Source of the DNA: Tannerella sp.
GTDB taxonomy: Bacteria; Bacteroidota; Bacteroidia; Bacteroidales; Tannerellaceae
Assembly (NCBI GenBank): GCA_031288935.1
Contig: JAITQL010000100.1
Span: 1-5,302, forward strand
Length of the DNA stretch: 5,302 bases
Direction: 5' to 3'
This document shows, piece by piece, positions 1-5,302 of this stretch (its first letter is position 1; each line of letters starts with the position of its first letter). The position numbers were made by a program, and so were the translations under genes. The notes beneath the pieces are model-generated. The model ran no database searches, was not told the origin of the DNA, and worked only from the letters and a program-made list of their open reading frames with translations.

Positions 1-474
1 GCAGTGGACAGTAACGAAAACACGGTGAAAAAATATCTGGGCATTCTGGACGACTGCTACATATTGAGCGATATAACCAATTTCGCCCTTTCGCAAAAGG
101 CGACAAAACGGAATACCCATAAAATATATTCGGTTGACAACGGAATGACGAACGCTGTGTCATATCGTTTTTTCGACAACAAGGGCGGCCTTTTCGAGAA
201 TTTTGTGTTCACCGAATTGCAAAAGCAAAATCCCGAAGAAATTACTTTTTCCAATAACAGCGGCGAATGCGATTTTATTGTCAAGAAGAATTTCGATTAC
301 CAGGCAATCCAGGTTTGTTTTGAACTCACGCCCGAAAACAGTCAGCGGGAATTTGCCGGTTTTGGCAATATGGAGAAAGAAATCGAATTAAGTAAACGGA
401 CAATCATTACATACAATCAGGAACAGCGAGCGGGCAATATCGAAGTAACGCCTGTGTGGAAATACTTTTTTTGA
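1..474 (+). CDS. AAA-type ATPase with DUF4143 domain, C-terminal fragment (5' end outside window)
   Basis: The reading frame is open from base 1 to a TGA at 472-474, so this is the last ~157 residues of a gene that begins upstream; the GTG at base 4 is probably an internal Val codon. The segment resembles the C-terminal part of the widespread bacterial ATP-binding/DUF4143 proteins. It opens with the linker-like motif NTVKKYLGILDDCYIL, followed by GGLFENFVFTEL and a GECDFIV motif at the place where the family usually has E-x-D-F, reminiscent of the nuclease-like fold of DUF4143. It ends with the AIQVCFEL strand and a TPVWKYFF terminus. The N-terminal P-loop ATPase would lie upstream and cannot be seen. 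The cellular role of these proteins is poorly defined; many sit in variable genome regions. Base composition is clearly more AT-rich than the downstream operon. A 181-base gap with its own promoter separates it from cysK, so it is probably functionally unrelated. Confidence 0.8.
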   Translation, partial: AVDSNENTVKKYLGILDDCYILSDITNFALSQKATKRNTHKIYSVDNGMTNAVSYRFFDNKGGLFENFVFTELQKQNPEEITFSNNSGECDFIVKKNFDYQAIQVCFELTPENSQREFAGFGNMEKEIELSKRTIITYNQEQRAGNIEVTPVWKYFF

Positions 475-533
475 AAGTAAAAAGACGGACAGGGAATTTG
501 TCCCCGCAACGAATCCTGCCATTTGCGCCCGCG

Positions 534-571
534 GAATCTTTGAATTTTTGAATCTTTGAATCTTTGAATCC
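534..571. repeat. 8-bp tandem repeat (GAATCTTT)n
   Basis: About 4.7 head-to-tail copies of GAATCTTT lie in the intergenic region: 534-541, 542-549 (one mismatch, GAATTTTT), 550-557, 558-565 and a partial copy at 566-571. The array is non-coding and ends about 23 bases upstream of the -33 element of the cysK promoter. Such short arrays can change copy number by replication slippage. Whether it affects expression is unknown. Confidence 0.85.
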
Positions 572-593
572 CAAATATACCATACAAAAGGTA

Positions 594-624
594 TTTGCGA
601 ACTGTCATTAATACCTTACCTTTG
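594..624 (+). promoter_or_regulatory. Bacteroidota-type promoter for the cysK-encapsulin operon
   Basis: TTTG at 594-597 is followed after exactly 19 bases by TACCTTTG at 617-624. This matches the Bacteroidota housekeeping promoter (-33 TTTG, -7 TAnnTTTG) in both elements and in spacing. Transcription would start roughly at 628-634, giving a leader of about 25 bases before the cysK ATG at 656. No other equally good match was noticed between the five genes, so this is the likely promoter of the whole operon. Confidence 0.75.
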
Positions 625-655
625 CAGTTGAAACAGATTTTAATTCACAGTTGAT

Positions 656-1594
656 ATGGCAAACATAGCGAATAATATTACCGAACTGATTGGCAACACG
701 CCGTTGCTCGAACTGAGCGGTACGGAAAAGAAGTACGAGCTGCATGCCCGGATTGTGGCCAAATTGGAATATTTCAATCCCGGTCGCAGCGTGAAAGACC
801 GGATCGGGCTGTCTCTGATTGAAGATGCCGAGTGGAAAGGCCTGCTCCATCGCAACAGCGTCATCATCGAACCGACCAGCGGCAATACGGGTATTGCCAT
901 TGCGATGGTCGCGGCTGCGAAAGGGTACCGTACCATCCTGACGATGCCGGATACCATGAGCCTCGAACGGCGTACGCTCCTCAAAGCGCTCGGCGCCCAA
1001 CTCGAACTCACGCCCGGACACGAAGGGATGGGGGGAGCGGTGCGGCGCGCCGAAGAATTGCACGCGGCCATTCCCAACTCCATCATCCTGCAACAGTTCA
1101 AGAACCCGGCCAATCCCGAAATACACCGCAGTACCACTGCGCTTGAGATATGGAATGACGCGGAGGGCGAGGTAGACATCTTCGTTGCCGGCGTCGGGAC
1201 GGGCGGGACGGTGTCGGGGGCGGGCGAGGCGCTCAAGCATTTCAACCCCGCCGTCAAGGTCGTGGCTGTCGAGCCGGCCGATTCGCCGGTCTTGTCAGGC
1301 GGCAAGTCCGGGCCGCACCGGATACAGGGCATCGGCGCCGGCTTTATCCCGGATACGTACAACCCGCGCTTTGTGGACGAAATCTACCGGGTGAGGAACG
1401 AAGAGGCCATCGAGGCCGGTCGTGAACTGGCGCTGGTCGAAGGCTTGCTCGTGGGCATCTCGTCCGGAGCGGCTACACATGCCGCCATCCGGATTGCCCG
1501 GCGGGCGGAAAACAAAGGCAAGCGGATCGTCGTCGTCCTTCCCGACACCGGCGAACGCTATTTATCTACACTGTTATTCAATCATCCTAAATAA
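656..1594 (+). CDS. cysK: Cysteine synthase (O-acetylserine sulfhydrylase), PLP-dependent
   Basis: This cytoplasmic PLP enzyme forms L-cysteine and acetate from O-acetyl-L-serine and sulfide. At 312 residues it has normal family length. Visible landmarks in order are GNTPLLEL (13-20); NPGRSVKDR with the PLP-binding Lys47; the substrate-binding PTSGNTG loop (73-79); [12 protein letters not shown] (147-158), where the first residues of the family's Q-F-x-N-P motif appear; the phosphate-binding GTGGT (181-185); GISSGAA (267-272); and the C-terminal [11 protein letters not shown]. All expected catalytic elements are present. The ATG at 656 is chosen because it lies ~30 bases after the promoter and directly precedes the conserved [10 protein letters not shown] start; no Shine-Dalgarno is seen. 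It is the first gene of the operon, 7 bases ahead of the DsrE-like gene. It likely supplies cysteine, the substrate of the desulfurase encoded at the other end. A CysM or cystathionine beta-synthase-like specificity is less likely but cannot be excluded by eye. No serine acetyltransferase gene is in the window. Confidence 0.93.
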   Translation: MANIANNITELIGNTPLLELSGTEKKYELHARIVAKLEYFNPGRSVKDRIGLSLIEDAEWKGLLHRNSVIIEPTSGNTGIAIAMVAAAKGYRTILTMPDTMSLERRTLLKALGAQLELTPGHEGMGGAVRRAEELHAAIPNSIILQQFKNPANPEIHRSTTALEIWNDAEGEVDIFVAGVGTGGTVSGAGEALKHFNPAVKVVAVEPADSPVLSGGKSGPHRIQGIGAGFIPDTYNPRFVDEIYRVRNEEAIEAGRELALVEGLLVGISSGAATHAAIRIARRAENKGKRIVVVLPDTGERYLSTLLFNHPK

Positions 1595-1601
1595 ATTTTT
1601 T

Positions 1602-2075
1602 ATGGCAAACAAATTATCCATTATCAGCTTTAGCGGCGATTTCGACAAGCTGACCGCCGTTTTCACACTGGCTACCGGCGCAGCAGCTGTCGGTTACGAA
1701 GTCAACCTTTTCTTTACCTTCTGGGGATTGGACGCAATCAAGAAAAAACGCGGGCGAAGCTTCGTCGGCGGCACGGCGTTGACCAAACTGTTCGGCTTCT
1801 TTATGGGAGGCATCAAGGCGGCGCCCGTCAGCCGGCTGAACTTCTGGGGTGCGAGCGCGCACATCTTCCGGCGGCTGATGCGCAAACACAACGTCGCCAC
1901 GCCCGAAGAACTGGTCGCCGCCGCCATCACGCTCGGCGTAAACTTCTACGCCTGCGAAATGGCCATGCACATCCTCGGACTGGCGAAAGAGGATTTTATT
2001 CCCGAAGTGAAAGACGTCCTCGGCGTAGCTACTTTCCTGAAGCGCTCCGAAGGCGGACAAACCCTTTTTATTTGA
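1602..2075 (+). CDS. DsrE/DsrF/DrsH-like family protein (putative sulfur carrier)
   Basis: This 157-residue protein starts at the ATG at 1602, 7 bases after the cysK stop. The frame is open further upstream, but only inside cysK. The sequence fits the DsrE_2 (DsrE/F/DrsH-like) family: an N-terminal strand KLSIISFSGDFDK, the hallmark FFTFWGLDAIKKK (37-49), a central Gly/Phe-rich stretch, and a C-terminal GVNFYACEMAMHILGL followed by GVATFL and a TLFI end. Cys118 in the YACEMAM motif is the only cysteine of the protein and matches the family's conserved cysteine. By analogy with DsrE and TusD it may carry persulfide, though this subfamily is poorly characterised biochemically. The central part, including GFFMGGIKAAP, is fairly hydrophobic, so membrane contact or oligomerisation is possible; no clear signal peptide is seen. 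It sits 6 bases before a TusA-like gene, suggesting that the two proteins exchange sulfur (inference). Confidence 0.87.
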   Translation: MANKLSIISFSGDFDKLTAVFTLATGAAAVGYEVNLFFTFWGLDAIKKKRGRSFVGGTALTKLFGFFMGGIKAAPVSRLNFWGASAHIFRRLMRKHNVATPEELVAAAITLGVNFYACEMAMHILGLAKEDFIPEVKDVLGVATFLKRSEGGQTLFI

Positions 2076-2081
2076 ATCGCG

Positions 2082-2306
2082 ATGGCAACTTATCAATTGG
2101 ACATTACGAAAGAACATTGCCCGATGACCTTTGTGAAGACAAAGATCGAGCTGGCAAAACTGAAAGAAGGCGACCTCCTGGAGGTATTGCTTGCGGAAGG
2201 AGAACCGCTGGACAACGTTCCGCGCACCTCCGAAGAACAGGGATATACGGTATTGAGCATCGAACCGGCCGGAAAGGCCGTACACAAGGTGACCATCCGA
2301 AAATAA
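2082..2306 (+). CDS. TusA-family sulfur carrier (sulfurtransferase)
   Basis: This small 74-residue cytoplasmic protein has the TusA/SirA-like layout: a first strand (YQLDITKEHCP), a helix that follows the reactive cysteine (FVKTKIELAKLKEG), the strand DLLEVLLAEGEPL, a helix region around NVPRTSEEQGY, and a final strand KVTIRK. Cys13 is the only cysteine and lies where TusA proteins have the CPxP motif. Here the motif is C-P-M-T, with Thr16 in place of the second proline. TusA proteins accept sulfur from cysteine desulfurases as a persulfide and pass it on to DsrE/TusD-type or biosynthetic partners. Location between a DsrE-like protein and an encapsulin/cysteine desulfurase pair fits such a relay. 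The ATG at 2082 follows the previous stop by 6 bases. It is too divergent from E. coli tusA to use that symbol safely. Confidence 0.87.
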   Translation: MATYQLDITKEHCPMTFVKTKIELAKLKEGDLLEVLLAEGEPLDNVPRTSEEQGYTVLSIEPAGKAVHKVTIRK

Positions 2307-2342
2307 GATTTGATTTTTCAATAATAAAACAGACAGTAAAGT

Positions 2343-3782
2343 ATGGCAAAAAACGATTTGCAGCGCAGCGTGACGACATCGACCGCGCGCCAGTTGGCAA
2401 CCACCACCAAGACCCCGCCGCAGATGGGGTCTATTACGCCCCGTCTCCTGCTCAAGCTCTTGCCTTGGGTACAGGTAGATTCCGGTACGTTCCGCGTGAA
2501 CCGTACCAAAGTGGAACTTAAACGCGCCGAACGCATCGACGTGGAATATTACGACGGCGTGCCGGCCTTCAGCACCGGCTCGTTCCGGAGGATTCCCCTG
2601 TTCTCGCACATCCACAAGGACATCGTCAACCGGCTGGCGAAAAAGTTTGAAATCGAGGAGGTCTCCCTGGGCGGATACCTGATCAGGGAAGGCAAGGACA
2701 GTCAAAAGTTCTTCATCGTCGCCCGCGGACAGGTAGAGATTTACAGCAAGGGACAGCACGGTGAAGACCTGCGCATCGCCCTCCTGACCGAAGGCGAATA
2801 TTTCGGCGAGGCCGACATCCTGTCCGACAATCCCTCGTCGGTGACCGTTCGCGCCGTGACGCCGAGCGTCTTTTTCACCATCAGCAGTTCCGAACTGGAA
2901 AGCATCATCGAGGAAGTTCCCAACTTCCGCGAAGAGTTTCAGAAGGCCGTCGACGAGCACTTGCGTCTGCGCGCAACGGTCAACACGCATGGCGAAAAGC
3001 ATATCGACCTCGTCTCCGGGCATGAGGAAGACAACATCATCCCCGAAACCTACATCGACTATGAAGAGAATCCGCGCGAGTATTCGCTGAATACGCTTCA
3101 GACCGTAGTCCGGGTGCACACGCGGGTTTCCGACCTCTACAACAATCCCTTCAACCAGCTTGAGCAACAAATGCGCCTCAGCATCGAGAGCGTGCGCGAG
3201 CGTCAGGAATGGGAACTGATCAACAACCGCCATTTCGGGCTGCTGAACAGTGTCGAGCCGGGTTACCGCATCAGTACGCGCTACGGCGCTCCCACGCCCG
3301 ACGACCTCGACGAACTGCTCTCGCTGGTCTGGAAAAACCCCTCTTTCTTCATCGCCCATCCGCGTGCCATTGCCGCCTTCGAGCGCGAATGTACGTGGCG
3401 CGGCGTTCCGCCTCCGACGACGAATCTTTTCGGCGCCCCCGTCATTCTCTGGCGCGGCGTTCCCCTGATTCCGAGCGACAAGTTGGAAATCAAAGGGCAA
3501 TACCTTACCAACCGCGGCGTGGGGACTACCGAAATCATCCTTGTGCGTACGGGCGAAAAGGAACAGGGTGTTATCGGGCTGCACCAGACGGGCATTCCCG
3601 GCGAAATAGCGCCCAGTCTCTCGGCGCGGCTGATGGGACTGGACAAATTCGGAGTGGCCTCCTACCTGCTGACGAAGTATTTTTCGCTCGCTGCCCTGAC
3701 GGACGACGCCATCGCCGTGCTCGAAAACGTCGAAGTCGGCTTCTACCACAATTATCAACACCGGAACGCGATTGAAAAATAA
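2343..3782 (+). CDS. Family 2 encapsulin shell protein with cyclic-nucleotide-binding-like domain (family 2B type)
   Basis: This 479-residue protein is predicted to assemble into an icosahedral HK97-fold protein compartment in the cytoplasm. Residues ~1-80 are the N-terminal shell segment with PRLLLKLLPWVQVDSGTFRVNR and the ERIDVEYYDGVPAFSTGSF block typical of family 2 encapsulins. Residues ~81-205 are a cyclic-nucleotide-binding-like domain (FRRIPLFSHIHKDIVNRL, then GGYLIREGKDSQKFFIVARG, then the cassette FGEADILSDNPSSVTV at 154-169). From ~230 the shell fold resumes (ETYIDYEENPREYSLNTLQ, later TTNLFGAPVILWRGVPLIPS) and runs to the end. The insertion makes it family 2B by domain layout; 2A shells such as cyanobacterial SrpI lack it. 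Glu156 of the cassette is kept, but Ser165-Ser166 stand where cAMP-binding proteins have the phosphate-binding Arg, so the ligand may differ or be absent. The desulfurase gene follows after 7 bases and is the likely cargo. The ATG at 2343 lies in an A-rich context, 36 bases after the tusA-like stop. It contains no encapsulated-ferritin-type feature. Confidence 0.92.
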   Translation: MAKNDLQRSVTTSTARQLATTTKTPPQMGSITPRLLLKLLPWVQVDSGTFRVNRTKVELKRAERIDVEYYDGVPAFSTGSFRRIPLFSHIHKDIVNRLAKKFEIEEVSLGGYLIREGKDSQKFFIVARGQVEIYSKGQHGEDLRIALLTEGEYFGEADILSDNPSSVTVRAVTPSVFFTISSSELESIIEEVPNFREEFQKAVDEHLRLRATVNTHGEKHIDLVSGHEEDNIIPETYIDYEENPREYSLNTLQTVVRVHTRVSDLYNNPFNQLEQQMRLSIESVRERQEWELINNRHFGLLNSVEPGYRISTRYGAPTPDDLDELLSLVWKNPSFFIAHPRAIAAFERECTWRGVPPPTTNLFGAPVILWRGVPLIPSDKLEIKGQYLTNRGVGTTEIILVRTGEKEQGVIGLHQTGIPGEIAPSLSARLMGLDKFGVASYLLTKYFSLAALTDDAIAVLENVEVGFYHNYQHRNAIEK

Positions 3783-3789
3783 TACGGCT

Positions 3790-5226
3790 ATGGAATGGAA
3801 TGACACCGGTATCCTTCGGGAAATGGCCGAACGCCTCTTCCCCGCGGAAGAACTGCACGGTACGCGGCAGGCAGGCAACGACGCCGACGAAACAATCAAC
3901 TTCGACGTAATATACAAGTCGTTTGCCTCGCTGCAAAACGGGAATATCCCCTACTCCGAGGAATTGCAGCGACTGCACTTCGACGAGTCCGTCACGTCGG
4001 GCATTTTCAGTCCCGACGTGATTCGCCGCGATTTCCCCATCCTCCGGCAGAAGGTGAACGGAAAGCCGCTGATCTGGTTCGACAATGCGGCTACCACGCA
4101 GAAGCCGCAGACCGTCATCGACGAAGTGGCGCGATACTATGCCGCGGACAACTCGAACATCCATCGCGCCGCCCACACGCTGGCCGCCCGTTCAACCGAC
4201 GCTTACGAAAAAGCGCGTGAAAAGGTGCAGCGGTTCATCAACGCCCCGTCGCCGGAAGAAATCGTCTTTGTTCGCGGCACGACCGAAGGGCTGAACCTGA
4301 TTGTCCAGACCTACGGGCGGAAACACATTCGGGAAGGTGACGAAATCATCGTCTCCACCCTCGACCACCACGCCAACATCGTTCCCTGGCAGATGCTGGC
4401 CAAAGAGAAAAACGCCCGGCTGCTGGCCATACCCGTTGACGACGACGGCAACGTCCTGCTCGAAGCCTACGAACGGCTGCTGAGTCCGCGGACGAAGATC
4501 GTTTCCTTCGGACAGGTGAACAACACCTTCGGCACGGTATCGCCCGTAAAGACGATGATCGAAATGGCCGGTCGTTACCAGGCGCGGACGGTCATCGACG
4601 GCGCACAGTCGATTGCCCATATGCCGGTCGACGTGCAGGACACGGGATGTGATTTCTTTGTCTTTTCGGGACACAAGATTTACGCTCCGAACGGCATCGG
4701 CGCGGTGTATGGACGGCGGGAACTGCTGGAGACGATGCCGCCGTGGCAGGGGGGCGGAAACATGATCAGGGACGTGACGCTCGAAGAAACGCAGTTCAAC
4801 GTACCGCCCGCACGCTACGAGGCAGGCACGCCCAACGTGGGCGGCGCCGTCGGGCTGGGCGCGGCGCTCGACTACGTGCAGCGCATCGGACTGGTCAACA
4901 TCGAGAAGTATGAACACGAATTGACGGAGTATGCCCGCAAGCGGCTCGGCGAAATCAAGGGCGTACGGCTGATCGGCAACCCGCGCGAACGTGTCAGCGT
5001 AGTGTCCTTCATTCTGGAAAACGTGCCGACCGCAGAAGCCGGTCAGTTGCTTGACAGGGAAGGCATCGCCCTGCGTGCAGGCCATCACTGCGCCCAACCG
5101 GCCTTGCGACGGCTGGGCGTGGAAGCAACCATCCGCCCGTCCTTCTCTTTCTACAATACAACAGAAGAAATCGACCGCTTGATAAACGCCGTCGTGAAAA
5201 TTCAAAATCCGTTTCACGCTAAGTAA
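3790..5226 (+). CDS. Cysteine desulfurase (SufS-like, class II), probable encapsulin cargo
   Basis: This PLP enzyme converts L-cysteine to alanine, leaving a persulfide on its catalytic cysteine. It has 478 residues against about 406 for E. coli SufS. The extra ~70 residues are all N-terminal, before RRDFPIL (79-85). Catalytic residues line up with SufS at a constant offset of 70: His193 (HHANIVPW), PLP-lysine Lys296 (FSGHKIYAPNG), Arg429 and catalytic Cys434 (RAGHHCAQP), and substrate-binding Arg449 before SFSFYNT. The enzyme therefore looks fully active. The N-terminal extension contains a possible amphipathic helix (GILREMAERLF) and a linker rich in Asp, Asn and Gly. In known family 2 systems such extensions direct the desulfurase into the encapsulin shell, which is the likely role here (inference). 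The ATG at 3790 is preferred; a TTG at 3772 in the same frame would overlap the shell gene's stop codon and add only six residues. The close spacing suggests co-translation with the shell gene. Confidence 0.93.
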   Translation: MEWNDTGILREMAERLFPAEELHGTRQAGNDADETINFDVIYKSFASLQNGNIPYSEELQRLHFDESVTSGIFSPDVIRRDFPILRQKVNGKPLIWFDNAATTQKPQTVIDEVARYYAADNSNIHRAAHTLAARSTDAYEKAREKVQRFINAPSPEEIVFVRGTTEGLNLIVQTYGRKHIREGDEIIVSTLDHHANIVPWQMLAKEKNARLLAIPVDDDGNVLLEAYERLLSPRTKIVSFGQVNNTFGTVSPVKTMIEMAGRYQARTVIDGAQSIAHMPVDVQDTGCDFFVFSGHKIYAPNGIGAVYGRRELLETMPPWQGGGNMIRDVTLEETQFNVPPARYEAGTPNVGGAVGLGAALDYVQRIGLVNIEKYEHELTEYARKRLGEIKGVRLIGNPRERVSVVSFILENVPTAEAGQLLDREGIALRAGHHCAQPALRRLGVEATIRPSFSFYNTTEEIDRLINAVVKIQNPFHAK

Positions 5227-5302
5227 CGTAAAATAAATAACCTGTGAAAGATTGTTTGCCGACTGTCCCATTCCCGTAGGGAATATAGCCCGGTAGAAAC
5301 GC
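5227..5302 (+). repeat. Downstream hairpin, probable part of an interspersed intergenic repeat
   Basis: The 76 bases after the desulfurase stop contain no gene. ATTCCC (5270-5275) and GGGAAT (5279-5284) form a perfect 6-bp stem around the triloop GTA. The flank that follows, CCCGGTAGAAAC, together with the hairpin resembles short palindromic repeats I recall from intergenic regions of Bacteroidales genomes; this recollection is not verified. There is no T-run after the stem, so it is not a typical intrinsic terminator, although a hairpin right after an operon could still slow or stop RNA polymerase or protect the 3' end. The element probably continues past the window. Confidence 0.5.

Noticed and set aside
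487..503. Possible terminator hairpin GGACA-7 nt-TGTCC after the ATPase gene
   Set aside because: The stem has only five base pairs and no T-run follows, so it cannot be told from chance.
785..802. Arg44 before Ser-Val-Lys in the cysteine synthase PLP motif (PGRSVKDR)
   Set aside because: The position before SVK varies within the family and the PLP lysine and the rest of the motif are intact, so it is not strong evidence of altered function.
608..1362. Minus-strand open frames opposite cysK
   Set aside because: They overlap the clear promoter and cysK coding sequence, and their translations are Arg/Pro/Ser-rich without known motifs.
3772..3789. TTG start for the desulfurase overlapping the shell stop codon
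   Set aside because: The ATG at 3790 is a better start codon, 7 bases after the shell stop like the other gene junctions; the six extra residues add no recognisable feature.
1614..3917. Very long open frame on the minus strand (767 codons) opposite the DsrE-like, TusA-like and shell genes
   Set aside because: Its translation shows no recognisable domain, it runs antisense across three well-supported genes and their gaps, and long antisense frames are expected opposite GC-rich third-position codon use.
4192..5271. 359-codon minus-strand open frame opposite the desulfurase
   Set aside because: Shadow of the desulfurase gene: no family resemblance, and the plus-strand frame has all catalytic residues.

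Overview
The window reads as a compact, co-directional sulfur-metabolism operon from a member of the Bacteroidota, probably Bacteroidales. Three things point that way. The only clear promoter matches the Bacteroidota sigma-factor consensus (TTTG, 19-nt spacer, TAnnTTTG). None of the genes has a Shine-Dalgarno sequence, and the leaders are A/T-rich instead. The first gene has the AAA ATPase/DUF4143 architecture common in that phylum. The species cannot be named from the sequence.

Layout: bases 1-474 hold the 3' end of a DUF4143-type ATPase gene, visibly more AT-rich than what follows. Bases 475-655 are intergenic and carry an 8-bp tandem repeat and a promoter. Five plus-strand genes then follow: cysteine synthase (656-1594), a DsrE/DsrF/DrsH-like protein (1602-2075), a TusA-like sulfur carrier (2082-2306), a family 2 encapsulin shell protein with an inserted cyclic-nucleotide-binding-like domain (2343-3782), and a SufS-type cysteine desulfurase with an extra N-terminal segment of about 70 residues (3790-5226). 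Gaps between them are 7, 6, 36 and 7 bases, with no evident internal terminator. The last 76 bases are non-coding and contain a perfect short hairpin that looks like part of an interspersed repeat.

Proposed joint function (inference): cysteine synthase makes cysteine from O-acetylserine and sulfide. The desulfurase, packaged in the encapsulin shell through its N-terminal extension, removes the sulfur as a persulfide. The sulfur is stored in the compartment or handed to the DsrE-like and TusA-like proteins, each of which has a single cysteine in the family's reactive position. Encapsulated cysteine desulfurases are already known in cyanobacteria and other bacteria. What stands out here is a nucleotide-domain shell together with two dedicated small sulfur carriers and a cysteine synthase in one transcription unit. 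The nucleotide domain also lacks the usual phosphate-binding arginine.
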